From NCBI GenBank assembly GCA_020160955.1, contig JAIUOX010000004.1, forward strand, positions 1 through 64,000: a stretch of 64,000 nucleotides of DNA. The letters are read 5' to 3'. A model generated the notes under the pieces. It saw only the letters and a program-made list of their open reading frames with translations, made no database searches and had not been told where the DNA came from. The position numbers were made by a program, and so were the translations under genes. Source of the DNA: Pseudomonadota bacterium. Its GTDB lineage: Bacteria > Pseudomonadota > Alphaproteobacteria > Reyranellales > Reyranellaceae. Position 1 is the first letter of the stretch. The number at the start of each line of letters is the position of its first letter. Below, piece after piece: positions 11,872 through 22,367 of the stretch.

Positions 11872-13284
11872 ATGGCCGATACCAGCTTCGACCTGATCGT
11901 CGTCGGCGGCGGGCCCGGTGGCTACGTCGCCGCGATCCGCGCCGCCCAGCTCGGCCTGAAGACCGCCGTCGTCGAGCGCGAGCACATGGGCGGCATCTGC
12001 CTCAACTGGGGCTGCATCCCGACCAAGGCGCTGCTGCGCACCTCCGAGGTCTACGGGCTGATCAAGCACGCCGATGCCTACGGCCTGTCGGTCAAGGAGG
12101 TCTCGTTCGACCCGGCCAAGATCGTCGCGCGGTCGCGCAAGGTCGCCGCGCAGCTCAATGCCGGCGTGCGTGGCCTGATGAAGAAGAACAAGATCACCGT
12201 GTTCGACGGCGCGGCGAAGCTCAGCGGTGTCGAGGGCGGGCTGCGCAAGGTCGCGGTCGCGCTGGCCGACAAGAGCAACGTGACGCTCACGGGCAAGAAC
12301 GTGATCCTGGCGACCGGCGCGCGCGCCCGCCAGCTGCCCGGCCTCGAGGCCGACGGCAAGCTGGTCTGGAGCTACAAGGAAGCGATGGTCCCGGAGGCCT
12401 TCCCGAAGTCGCTGCTGGTGATCGGCTCGGGCGCGATCGGCATCGAGTTCGCGAGCTTCTACCGCACCATGGGCGCCGAGGTGACCGTGTGCGAGGTCGT
12501 CGACCGCATCCTGCCCGTCGAGGACGAGGAGGTCTCGGCCTTCGCGAAGAAGGCCTTCGAGAAGCAGGGCATGAAGATCCTGACCGGCGCCACGGTGTCC
12601 AACCTGCGCAAGGGCAAGGACAACGTCACCGCGACCGTCACGGTCGGCGGCAAGGCGCAGGACATCACGGTCGACCGCGTGATCAGCGCCGTCGGCATCG
12701 TCGGCAACGTCGAGAACCTCGGCCTCGAAGGCACGAAGGTGAAGGTCGAGAAGACCCACATCGTGATCGACCAGTGGGGCTTCACCGGCGAACCGAACGT
12801 CTACGCGATCGGCGACGTCGCCGGGCCGCCGTGGCTCGCCCACAAGGCGATGCACGAGGGCGTGCTGGTGGTCGAGAAGATCGCCGGCGTGAAGGGCGTC
12901 CACCCGATGAACACCGCCAACATCCCGGGCTGCACCTACTGCCAGCCGCAGGTCGCCAGCATCGGCCTGACCGAGGCGGCGGCCAAGGCCAAGGGCCTGC
13001 AGGTCAAGGTCGGCAAGTTCCCGTTCATCGGCAACGGCAAGGCGATCGCGCTGGGCGAGCCCGAGGGCTTCATCAAGACGATCTTCGACGCCAAGACCGG
13101 CGAACTGCTGGGTGCCCACATGATCGGCGCCGAGGTCACCGAGCTGATCCAGGGCTACAGCGTCGCCAAGACGCTGGAGACCACCGAGGCCGACCTGATG
13201 GCGACGGTGTTCCCGCACCCGACCCTGTCGGAAATGATGCACGAGGCGGTACTGGCGGCCTACGGACGAACGCTCCATATCTAG
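11872..13284 (+). CDS. lpd: Dihydrolipoyl dehydrogenase (E3)
   Basis: FAD/NAD disulfide oxidoreductase that reoxidises dihydrolipoamide. 470 residues: FAD-binding GGGPGGYVAAIRAAQLG, redox-active Cys43/Cys48 in GGICLNWGCIPTK, NAD-binding VIGSGAIGIEFASF, and a C-terminal dimerisation domain ending with FPHPTLSEMMHEA, which carries the catalytic His-Glu pair. Nine bases after pdhC, hence part of the PDH operon. Confidence 0.97.
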   Translation: MADTSFDLIVVGGGPGGYVAAIRAAQLGLKTAVVEREHMGGICLNWGCIPTKALLRTSEVYGLIKHADAYGLSVKEVSFDPAKIVARSRKVAAQLNAGVRGLMKKNKITVFDGAAKLSGVEGGLRKVAVALADKSNVTLTGKNVILATGARARQLPGLEADGKLVWSYKEAMVPEAFPKSLLVIGSGAIGIEFASFYRTMGAEVTVCEVVDRILPVEDEEVSAFAKKAFEKQGMKILTGATVSNLRKGKDNVTATVTVGGKAQDITVDRVISAVGIVGNVENLGLEGTKVKVEKTHIVIDQWGFTGEPNVYAIGDVAGPPWLAHKAMHEGVLVVEKIAGVKGVHPMNTANIPGCTYCQPQVASIGLTEAAAKAKGLQVKVGKFPFIGNGKAIALGEPEGFIKTIFDAKTGELLGAHMIGAEVTELIQGYSVAKTLETTEADLMATVFPHPTLSEMMHEAVLAAYGRTLHI

Positions 13285-13290
13285 GGCGTC

Positions 13291-14247
13291 ATGGACGGTC
13301 CCGTCGAAAAGCCCGCGCCGAGCCGCGCCGAGCGCCACCCCGAGAAGGCGCACCGGCCGGACAACCCGATCCGCCGCAAGCCGGAATGGATCAGGGTGCG
13401 TGCGCCCAATTCCCCGGAGTATGCCGAGACCCGGCGGCTGATGCGCCAGCACGGCCTGTCGACGGTGTGCGAGGAAGCGGCCTGTCCCAACATCGGCGAG
13501 TGCTGGAAGCAGAAGCACGCGACCTTCATGATCATGGGCGAGATCTGCACCCGCGCCTGTGCCTTCTGCAACGTCGCGACCGGCAAGCCCGGGGCGCTGA
13601 ACCCGCACGAACCGGCCAGCATCGCCGACGCCGTCGGCAAGCTCGGGCTCGAGCACGTCGTGGTGACCTCGGTCGACCGCGACGACCTCGAGGATGGCGG
13701 CGCGGCGCACTTCGCCGCGGTGATCGAGGCGATCCACCGGGCTGCGCCCGGCACGACCGTCGAGATCCTGACGCCCGACTTCATGCGCAAGGCCGGCGCG
13801 ATCGAGACGGTCGTCGCGGCCAGGCCCGAGGTCTTCAACCACAACCTCGAGACCGTGCCGCGGCTCTACCCGACGATCCGGCCGGGCGCGCGCTACTTCA
13901 CGTCGCTGCGCCTGCTGTCGCGGGTCAAGGAGATCGACCCGTCGCGCTTCACCAAGTCGGGGCTGATGGTCGGGCTCGGCGAGACGCGCGAGGAGATCCT
14001 GCAGGTGATGGACGACCTGCGCGCCGCCGACGTCGACTTCCTGACGGTCGGCCAGTACCTGCAGCCGACGCCCAAGCACGCGCCGATCGACCGCTTCTGG
14101 ACACCCGCCGAGTTCGAGGAGCTGACGAAGCTGGCCTTCGCCAAGGGCTTCCTGATGGTGTCGGCGTCACCGCTGACGCGGTCGAGCTATCACGCCGGGG
14201 CGGACTTCGCCCGGATGCGCGCGGCGCGGGCGGCCAAGCTGGCGTGA
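13291..14247 (+). CDS. lipA: Lipoyl synthase
   Basis: Radical-SAM enzyme that inserts two sulfurs into protein-bound octanoyl groups, making the lipoate needed by the E1-beta/E2 lipoyl domains encoded upstream. 318 residues. The radical-SAM cysteines are Cys86, Cys90 and Cys93 (CTRACAFC). The auxiliary cluster is Cys60, Cys65 and Cys71 ([12 protein letters not shown]). It begins six bases after lpd, so cofactor synthesis is co-transcribed with its client complex. Confidence 0.97.
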   Translation: MDGPVEKPAPSRAERHPEKAHRPDNPIRRKPEWIRVRAPNSPEYAETRRLMRQHGLSTVCEEAACPNIGECWKQKHATFMIMGEICTRACAFCNVATGKPGALNPHEPASIADAVGKLGLEHVVVTSVDRDDLEDGGAAHFAAVIEAIHRAAPGTTVEILTPDFMRKAGAIETVVAARPEVFNHNLETVPRLYPTIRPGARYFTSLRLLSRVKEIDPSRFTKSGLMVGLGETREEILQVMDDLRAADVDFLTVGQYLQPTPKHAPIDRFWTPAEFEELTKLAFAKGFLMVSASPLTRSSYHAGADFARMRAARAAKLA

Positions 14248-14257
14248 GCCCAACGTC

Positions 14258-14749
14258 GTGAGCCTCACCCGTCATTCCGAGCGGCGCGTCGTCGCCCACA
14301 CGCCGCGCCAGCTGTTCGACCTGGTGGCGGACGTTCCGCGCTACCCCGAGTTCCTGCCGTGGTGCCATGCCGGCCGCGTGCGCCGGCGCGAAAGCCCGAC
14401 CGTGGAGATCTGCGAGCTGGCGATCGGCTTCGGCCCGTTCCACGAGAAGTTCACCTCGCGCGTCGTGCTGGCGCCGGATGCGGCCGCCGGCCCCAGCATC
14501 GAGACCACGGGGACGGAGGGACCGTTCCGGCGCCTGGTCAGCCGCTGGCAGTTCCACCCGCATCCCGATGGCTGCGAGATCGAGTTCGAGCTGGAGTTCG
14601 ATTTCCGCTCGGTGCTTCTGCAGAAGACCGTGCAGCTGCTGTTCGCCGAGGCGGTGAAACGCATGGTCTCGGCGTTCGAGGCGCGCGCCACCGCGCTCTA
14701 CGGCACGCCTAGCGCTCGGCCAGCGACGCCAGTATCGACAGCGCGGTGA
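14258..14749 (+). CDS. COQ10/RatA-family START-like protein
   Basis: 163 residues from a GTG start ten bases after lipA. The N-terminus (HSERRVVAHTPRQLFDLVAD followed by PRYPEFLPWC) and the C-terminal region are typical of the polyketide-cyclase-like COQ10 family, which binds ubiquinone and supports respiration; the same family is sometimes labelled RatA toxin. Its place behind lipA is a common alphaproteobacterial arrangement. The 3' end overlaps the convergent cinA-type gene by about 40 bp. Confidence 0.88.
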   Translation: MSLTRHSERRVVAHTPRQLFDLVADVPRYPEFLPWCHAGRVRRRESPTVEICELAIGFGPFHEKFTSRVVLAPDAAAGPSIETTGTEGPFRRLVSRWQFHPHPDGCEIEFELEFDFRSVLLQKTVQLLFAEAVKRMVSAFEARATALYGTPSARPATPVSTAR

Positions 14750-15200
14750 GCACCGCGACCCGGCGGATCGTGTCGCGGTCGCCGGGGAACACGTGGTGCT
14801 CGGCCACCACTTCGTGGCCGCGGCGCGCCCCGGCGAAGTGCACCAGCCCGACCGGCTTGGTCGCCGTGCCGCCGCCGGGGCCGGCGACGCCCGTGATCGA
14901 TACCGAGAGGTCGGCCTTGCAGTGCGCCAGCGCGCCCGACGCCATGGCGCGCGCCACCGGTTCGCTGACCGCGCCGTGCGCCGCGATGAGGTCGCCCGGC
15001 ACGCCGACCATCTCGTTCTTGGCCTCGTTGGAGTAGGTGACCCAGGCGCGATCGACGACGTCGGACGAGCCGGCGATCGCCGTCAGCGCCGCCGCGACCA
15101 GCCCGCCGGTGCACGACTCGACCGTGCTGACGGTGAGGCCACGCTTGCGGCACGACAGCAGCACGCGCTCGGCGGCCTCGCGCAACTCGTGATCGAACAT
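14709..15200 (-). CDS. CinA C-terminal-domain protein (nicotinamide-nucleotide amidase, PncC-like)
   Basis: 163 residues, equal to the amidohydrolase domain of CinA alone. Motifs TVESCTGGLVAAALTAIAGS, VTYSNEAKNEMVGV and SVSITGVAGPGGGTATKPVG are diagnostic. Family function is deamidation of nicotinamide mononucleotide in pyridine-nucleotide salvage. Its ATG (15,198-15,200) is two bases after the ispDF stop, so it is the second gene of that leftward unit. It overlaps the convergent COQ10-like gene. Confidence 0.9.
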   Translation of the reverse strand: MFDHELREAAERVLLSCRKRGLTVSTVESCTGGLVAAALTAIAGSSDVVDRAWVTYSNEAKNEMVGVPGDLIAAHGAVSEPVARAMASGALAHCKADLSVSITGVAGPGGGTATKPVGLVHFAGARRGHEVVAEHHVFPGDRDTIRRVAVLTALSILASLAER

Positions 15201-15202
15201 GG

Positions 15203-16366
15203 CTAGTCTCCCGTTCGCGGCAGTTCGACCGTGGCCACCGCCTGCGCCGCAATACCCTCGCGGCGGCCGGTGAAGCCCAGTCCCTCGGTGGTCGTCGCCT
15301 TGACGCTGACCCGGCCCGGATCGAGGCCCGCGATGTCGGCGATGCGCGCGGCCATGGCGTCGCGGTGCGGCCCGACTCGCGGCGCCTCGCAGACGACCGT
15401 GAGGTCGAGATGGACGATGCGCCCGCCCGCGCCGCGCACCAGGTCGACGGCGTGACGCAGGAAGCGGTCCGAGGAGACGCCGCGCCACTGCGGATCCGAC
15501 GGCGGGAAATGCTTGCCGATGTCGCCGGCGGCGATCGTGCCCAGCACCGCGTCGGTGAGCGCGTGCAGTGCCACGTCGGCGTCGGAGTGCCCGTCGAGGG
15601 CCTGGGTGTGCGGGATGGCGATGCCGCCCAGCATGACCGTGTCGCCGGGCGCGAAGCCGTGGACGTCAAAGCCGAGCGCCGTGCGGGTCTCGTAGGTCTG
15701 CAGCATGTCGTCCGCCGTGGTGAGCTTGCGGTTGTCGTCGTGGCCCTGGACCATGACGACGCGCAGGCCGGCCCGCTCGGCCACCGCGGCATCGTCGGTC
15801 AGGGCGGTCGCCTCCGCTTCGGCGAGGCCGGCGGCCTCGCGGTGGGCGGCCAGCAGCCGGGCGAAGCGGAAGACCTGCGGGGTCTGGGCGCGCCACAGGT
15901 TGGCGCGCGGTACGGTACCGGCCAGGCGTCCCTCGGCATCGACCCGCTTCAGCGTGTCGGCCACCGGGACGCCCAGCAGCGCGCCGTCGACGCCCGGCCC
16001 GATCGCCTCGAGGCAGGCCATGATGTCGGAACTGCGCACGAACGGGCGCGCCGCGTCGTGCACCGCCACGAGGTCGGGCGCGGTCGCCGCGAGCGCCTCG
16101 AGGCCGTTGAGCACCGACCGCTGCCGGCTCGCCCCGCCGATCACCGGGGGCGGCAGGTCGAGCCCGTCGACGGCCGCGGCGTAGAGCGCCTCGTCGCCGG
16201 CCGCGATCACGACCTGCAGCCGGTCGATCCCGGTGGTTGCCCGCAGCACCTCGAGGGTCCGGCGCAGCACCGTCTGCGCCCCGAGAAGGGCATATTGTTT
16301 GGGCAAAGGACCGCCGAACCGGCTGCCCCGGCCGGCGGCGACGATCAGGGCGGCGCAGGAGGTCAC
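15203..16366 (-). CDS. ispDF: Bifunctional IspD/IspF (MEP isoprenoid pathway)
   Basis: N-terminal half is 2-C-methyl-D-erythritol 4-phosphate cytidylyltransferase (ALIVAAGRGSRFGGPLPKQY, VHDAARPFV). C-terminal half is 2-C-methyl-D-erythritol 2,4-cyclodiphosphate synthase (DVHGFAPGDTVMLGG, HSDADVALHALTDA, GDIGKHFPPSDP). The fusion is common in alphaproteobacteria. I chose the GTG at 16,366 because family similarity begins there; a TTG nine codons upstream is possible. Divergent from dusB. Confidence 0.93.
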   Translation of the reverse strand: MTSCAALIVAAGRGSRFGGPLPKQYALLGAQTVLRRTLEVLRATTGIDRLQVVIAAGDEALYAAAVDGLDLPPPVIGGASRQRSVLNGLEALAATAPDLVAVHDAARPFVRSSDIMACLEAIGPGVDGALLGVPVADTLKRVDAEGRLAGTVPRANLWRAQTPQVFRFARLLAAHREAAGLAEAEATALTDDAAVAERAGLRVVMVQGHDDNRKLTTADDMLQTYETRTALGFDVHGFAPGDTVMLGGIAIPHTQALDGHSDADVALHALTDAVLGTIAAGDIGKHFPPSDPQWRGVSSDRFLRHAVDLVRGAGGRIVHLDLTVVCEAPRVGPHRDAMAARIADIAGLDPGRVSVKATTTEGLGFTGRREGIAAQAVATVELPRTGD

Positions 16367-16450
16367 GCCCGCTAGATAACATCCGGCCAGCAATGGCGCA
16401 CTTCCGGCGCTTGCGCCGACCGTCGGGACGGGCTATTGCTCGCCCAATTA

Positions 16451-16477
16451 TTGTGCACTGCACAAGATGCCTATAAA
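16451..16477 (+). promoter_or_regulatory. Promoter with 15-bp palindrome upstream of dusB-ntrBCYX
   Basis: TTGTGCACTGCACAA (16,451-16,465) is a perfect 7-1-7 palindrome. Its first six bases can serve as a -35 element to TATAAA at 16,472-16,477 (15-base spacer). The predicted transcript start is only about five bases before the dusB ATG, giving an almost leaderless message. An operator overlapping the promoter is the natural reading; its binding protein is unknown, and the arm spacing does not fit the usual NtrC site. Confidence 0.5.
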
Positions 16478-16488
16478 CTGATCAGGAC

Positions 16489-17511
16489 ATGGACAGCACT
16501 TCCCGTCTCAAGCCCATCGCCGTCGGCCCGGTGACGATCGACGACCCCGTCATCCTGGCGCCGATGTCGGGCGTCACCGACATGCCTTTCCGCCAGATGG
16601 TGAAGCGGGGCGGGGCGGGGCTCGTCGTCTCCGAGATGATCGCGTCCGCCGCCATGGTGCGCGAGAACCGCAAGACACTGCAGATGGCCCAGGGCTCGCC
16701 GGAAGAGTTCCCGATGTCGGTCCAACTGGCGGGTTGCGAGCCGCAGGTGATGGCCGAGGCGGCGCGCCTCAACGAGGATCGCGGCGCGGCCATCATCGAC
16801 ATCAACTTCGGCTGCCCGGTGAAGAAGGTCGTGAACGGCCACGCCGGCTCGGCCCTGATGCGCGACGAGGTCCATGCCGCGCGCATCCTCGAGGCCACGG
16901 TCAAGGCGGTGAAGCTGCCGGTCACCCTGAAGATGCGGACCGGCTGGGACTCGACCAACCGCAACGCGCCCAACCTGGCGCGCATCGCCGAGGAGTCGGG
17001 CATCCGCATGCTGACGGTCCATGGCCGGACCCGCTGCCAGTTCTACGACGGTCATGCCGACTGGGCGTTCGTCGCCGAGGTCAAGGCGGCGACCCGCCTG
17101 CCGGTGATCGTCAACGGCGACATCAACACCCTGGACGACGTCGACGCGGCGCTCGCCCAGTCCGGCGCCGACGGCATCATGATCGGCCGCGGCGCCTACG
17201 GCCGTCCGTGGTTCCTGAACCAGGCGATGCACTACCTGCGCACCGGCCAGCGCTTGCCCGATCCGTCGCTGGCCGAGCAGTACGCCATCGTGCGCGAGCA
17301 CTTCGAGGCGATGCTGTCGCACTACGGCCAGGAGACCGGCGTGCGGATGGCCCGCAAGCATCTCGGCTGGTACTCCAAGGGCCTGCCGTCGTCGGCCGAT
17401 TTCCGCGCCGCGGTGAACCGCGAGACCGAGCCCGCGAAGGTCCGGGCGCTGCTCGCGGCGTTCTTCCTGCCGAATCTCGAGCGACACGACCTTGAGCGGC
17501 AGGCGGCCTAG
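16489..17511 (+). CDS. dusB: tRNA-dihydrouridine synthase DusB (NifR3)
   Basis: FMN/NADPH enzyme reducing uridine to dihydrouridine in the tRNA D-loop. 340 residues, with [20 protein letters not shown], the catalytic-Cys loop [21 protein letters not shown] and [16 protein letters not shown]. It heads the dusB-ntrB-ntrC-ntrY-ntrX array; ntrB starts at the next base after its stop. The same order (nifR3-ntrB-ntrC) is known in other alphaproteobacteria. Confidence 0.95.
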   Translation: MDSTSRLKPIAVGPVTIDDPVILAPMSGVTDMPFRQMVKRGGAGLVVSEMIASAAMVRENRKTLQMAQGSPEEFPMSVQLAGCEPQVMAEAARLNEDRGAAIIDINFGCPVKKVVNGHAGSALMRDEVHAARILEATVKAVKLPVTLKMRTGWDSTNRNAPNLARIAEESGIRMLTVHGRTRCQFYDGHADWAFVAEVKAATRLPVIVNGDINTLDDVDAALAQSGADGIMIGRGAYGRPWFLNQAMHYLRTGQRLPDPSLAEQYAIVREHFEAMLSHYGQETGVRMARKHLGWYSKGLPSSADFRAAVNRETEPAKVRALLAAFFLPNLERHDLERQAA

Positions 17512-18620
17512 ATGTCCGTCCAGCCCCTGAAGCGCGCCAAGGTGGAAAGCGATTCCTTCCCGACGGCACTGCTCGACTCGTTGTCCGAGGCGATCGTCGT
17601 CGTCGACGGCAACGGCCTCGTTCACTACGCCAACCTGTCGGCCGAGCAGTTCTTCGGCGTCGGCCGCACGCGCCTGGTCGGTCATCCGCTCGACGAGTTC
17701 GTGCCGCAGGACACGCCGCTGTTCTCGCTGCTCGAGCAGGTCCTGACCACCGGCGGCGCGGTCGCCGAGAACGGCGTGACGCTATCCTCGCCGCGCATCG
17801 GCAACCGGTTCTGCGCGCTGCGCCTGTCGCCCGTGGTCGACAGCGACGGGCTGGTCGCGGTGTCGCTGGCCGAGCAGTCGATCGCGCGCAGCATCGACCG
17901 CCAGATGTCGCATCGCAGCGCTGCGCGCTCGGTCAGCGCGCTGGCCGCCATGCTGGCGCACGAGGTCAAGAACCCGCTGTCGGGCATCCGCGGCGCCGCC
18001 CAGCTGCTCGAGCAGTCGGTGCCCGATTCCGAGCGCGAGCTGACCGGCCTGATCTGCGAGGAGACCGACCGCATCGTCGCGCTGGTCGACCGCATGGAGG
18101 CGTTCGCCGACGGCCGGCCGATCGACCGCTCGCCGATCAACATCCACCAGGTGCTGAACCACGTGCTGCGCGTCTCGCAGAACGGCTTCGGCAAGAACGT
18201 GCGCTTCATCGAAACCTACGACCCGTCGCTGCCCGACGTGCACGGCGACCGCGACCAGCTGATCCAGGTGTTCCTCAATCTCGTGAAGAACGCCTGCGAG
18301 GCGCCGGGCGACGGCGAGCGCGAGATCGAGCTGTCGACTGCCTACCGTCACGGCCTCAGGCTCGCGGTGCCGGGGCAGAGCGCCAAGGTCAACCTGCCGC
18401 TGGTGGTTTCGGTGCGCGATAACGGCCGCGGCGTGTCGGACGAGATCCGCGCCCACCTGTTCGACGCCTTCGTCACCAACAAGCCGACCGGAACTGGCCT
18501 GGGTCTTGCCTTGGTGGCGAAGATCATCAACGACCACGGCGGGGCCATCGAGTTCGAGAGCGAGCCCGGCCGCACGGTTTTCAAGGTCATGTTGCCGTTG
18601 CAGATTTCCCAGGCCAACTC

Positions 18621-18624
<4 letters not shown>
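17512..18624 (+). CDS. ntrB: Nitrogen regulation sensor kinase NtrB
   Basis: Cytosolic histidine kinase/phosphatase that controls NtrC according to nitrogen status, normally through PII. 370 residues: a PAS domain (about 15-120), the phospho-acceptor His150 in [18 protein letters not shown], and the ATPase domain with N-box [10 protein letters not shown]1 [10 protein letters not shown] and GTGLGLALV. No membrane segment. Its last codons overlap ntrC by four bases, indicating translational coupling. Confidence 0.95.
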
Positions 18625-20099
<1,475 letters not shown>

Positions 20100-20103
20100 A
20101 CCG

Positions 20104-22335
20104 GTGACGACTGCGCTGGGCGTTTCGCGCTTGGGCGACGTGATGGCGACACTGGCCCGCCGGCTGAGCGGGCGCGGCGCCGCCGTGTCGTTGGCGTTGC
20201 TCGCCATGATGGCGGGCGCGGCGACCTACGTCTTCCTGACGGGGCTGGTGCCCAGCGCGCTCCGCACCCAGGGCTGGATCACCGGCCTGCTGGTCGTCGA
20301 CCTCGTGATCGCGGTCGCGCTGGTGGCCCTGCTGGCGGTCCATCTCACCCAGCTCTGGCTCGACCGCCGCCGTGGCGCGGCGGGCTCGCGCCTGCACATC
20401 AGGCTGGTGCTGATCTTCAGCGCCTTCACGATCACGCCGACCCTGATCGTCGCCATCATCCTGTCGCTGCTGGTGATCAACTTCGCCGACTTCGTGGTCG
20501 GCCCGGCCAAGGCCTCGTACGAGGCGGCGCGCGCGATCGGCGAGCCGGTGCGGCGCGCCCGCGAGGAGGAGATCCTGCGCGACATCGGCGCGGTGTCGGC
20601 GCCGCTGCAGGCCAACGGCATCGACTCGGTGCGTGACAAGGAGACGACGACCCCGCTGCTCGAGCGGCTGATCGACGGCCGGCCGATCACCGAGGCGATC
20701 GTGCTCGATGCCGACAAGGGCGTGCTGGAGCGGGCGCTGGCGCCGGGCGTGACCGGCCTCAAGGACGTGCTGCCGAACGCCCAGGACCTGTGGCGCGCCG
20801 TCAACCAGGGCGGGCCGGTCGAGATCCAGGGACCGAGCGGCGCCTACTTCGTGATGCAGCTGTTCCTCGGCGAGCCGCTGTTCCTCGTCACCGGCCACGC
20901 GGTCGATCTCCGCGTCATGGACTACATCAAGAGCATCGAGCAGGCCGGCACGTTCTATGCCGGGATCGAGAAGGCGCTGGAGCGGGGCCAGCTGGTGATC
21001 TTCGTGATCTGCGGCGCGATCGCCCTGATGATGCTGCTGGCCGCGGTGTGGCTGGCCATCCTGTTCGCCTCGCGCCTGACCGAGCCGATCGGCAGCCTGA
21101 TGGCCGCGGCCGAGCGGGTGAGGGGCGGCGACCTGTCCTCGCGCGTCGAGGAAGGCCCGCCCGACGACGAGCTCGGCCAGCTGAGCCGGTCGTTCAACCG
21201 CATGGCCAGCCAGCTCGAACAGCAGCGCGGCGAACTGATCGACGCCAACAAGGAACTCGACACGCGCCGCCGCCTGACCGACGCGGTGCTGACCGGCGTC
21301 TCGGCCGGGGTGCTGAGCGTCGATGGCAAGGGCGTGATCACCCGCTCCAACCGCTCGGCGCTCGACCTGCTGGCGTTGCCCGAAGACGGCGTGGAGGGGC
21401 GTTCGCTGATCGGCGTGATGCCCGAGCTCGGCCCGCTGGTCGAGCAGGCGGCAGAGCGGCCCGACCGGCTGACCCAGGGCCAGGTCGAGATCCTCCAGAG
21501 CGGCACCCGCCGCATCCTGCTGGTCCGCATCAGCGCCGCCTCCGACGCCGGCTCGGTCGTGACCTTCGACGACGTCACCGACCTGATGTCGGCCCAGCGC
21601 ATGGCGGCCTGGGGCGACGTGGCGCGGCGCATCGCGCACGAGATCAAGAACCCGCTGACCCCGATCCAGCTGTCGGCCGAGCGGCTGAAGCGGCGCTACC
21701 TCAAGCAGATCAAGGAGGACCCCGAGACCTTCACGATCTGCACCGACACCATCATCCGGCAGGTCGGCGACATCGGCCGCATGGTCGACGAGTTCTCGTC
21801 GTTCGCCCGCATGCCGCGCCCGACCGTCAAGCCGGAGGACGCCAAGGAACTCTGCCAGCAGGCGCTGTTCCTCCAGCGCAATGGCAATCCCGAACTGCGC
21901 TACGTCAGTACCCTTCCGGACGGGCCGGTGGCCCTGGTCTGCGATCGTCGCCAGGTCAGCCAGGTGCTGACCAACATCCTCAAGAACTCGGCCGAGGCGA
22001 TCGAGGGCCGCGAGGCGGCACCCGGCGAGACATTGCCCCAGGGCGAGATCTCGCTCAGCCTGCGCGACGACGGGGCGACGGTGCGCATCGTCGTCGAGGA
22101 CAACGGCAAGGGCCTGCCCAAGGAACACCGCGAGCGGCTCACCGAGCCGTACATGACGACGCGCAGCAAGGGCACCGGCCTCGGCCTCGCGATCGTCAAG
22201 AAGATCATGGAAGACCACGGCGGCTACCTGGCGCTCGACGACCGCGAGGGTGGCGGCGCGCGCATCAGTCTGGTATTCCGGCGAGACGCGAAGGAAATCG
22301 CGTCGGCACGTGCCTCGGCGGCGGCCGCACAATGA
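20104..22335 (+). CDS. ntrY: Membrane sensor histidine kinase NtrY
   Basis: 743 residues from a GTG four bases after ntrC. Several N-terminal membrane segments (within about 1-135), a periplasmic region, a further membrane span near 297-320, a HAMP linker (FASRLTEPIGSLMAAAERVR), a PAS domain, then His512 in RRIAHEIKNPLTPIQLSAER and the ATPase domain (NILKNSAEAI, VEDNGKGLP, GTGLGLAIVKKIMEDHGG). Partner of NtrX; the pair is linked in other alphaproteobacteria to nitrogen and redox responses. Confidence 0.95.
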   Translation: MTTALGVSRLGDVMATLARRLSGRGAAVSLALLAMMAGAATYVFLTGLVPSALRTQGWITGLLVVDLVIAVALVALLAVHLTQLWLDRRRGAAGSRLHIRLVLIFSAFTITPTLIVAIILSLLVINFADFVVGPAKASYEAARAIGEPVRRAREEEILRDIGAVSAPLQANGIDSVRDKETTTPLLERLIDGRPITEAIVLDADKGVLERALAPGVTGLKDVLPNAQDLWRAVNQGGPVEIQGPSGAYFVMQLFLGEPLFLVTGHAVDLRVMDYIKSIEQAGTFYAGIEKALERGQLVIFVICGAIALMMLLAAVWLAILFASRLTEPIGSLMAAAERVRGGDLSSRVEEGPPDDELGQLSRSFNRMASQLEQQRGELIDANKELDTRRRLTDAVLTGVSAGVLSVDGKGVITRSNRSALDLLALPEDGVEGRSLIGVMPELGPLVEQAAERPDRLTQGQVEILQSGTRRILLVRISAASDAGSVVTFDDVTDLMSAQRMAAWGDVARRIAHEIKNPLTPIQLSAERLKRRYLKQIKEDPETFTICTDTIIRQVGDIGRMVDEFSSFARMPRPTVKPEDAKELCQQALFLQRNGNPELRYVSTLPDGPVALVCDRRQVSQVLTNILKNSAEAIEGREAAPGETLPQGEISLSLRDDGATVRIVVEDNGKGLPKEHRERLTEPYMTTRSKGTGLGLAIVKKIMEDHGGYLALDDREGGGARISLVFRRDAKEIASARASAAAAQ

Positions 22336-22367
22336 TCCGCCCCCCTCTGCGGACAGCATGAAGAGCC

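Noticed and set aside
7980-14079. Two very long leftward frames (1086 and 1209 codons) across the pdh-lpd-lipA region
   Set aside because: Both are antisense shadows produced by high third-position GC; the rightward genes have full domain signatures.
11403-14261. 952-codon rightward frame overlapping pdhC, lpd and lipA
   Set aside because: Out-of-frame reading of known genes, Arg/Gly/Ala-rich without motifs.
16451-16465. NtrC binding site upstream of dusB
   Set aside because: The half-sites are one base apart, while NtrC sites need GCAC and its complement separated by several bases.
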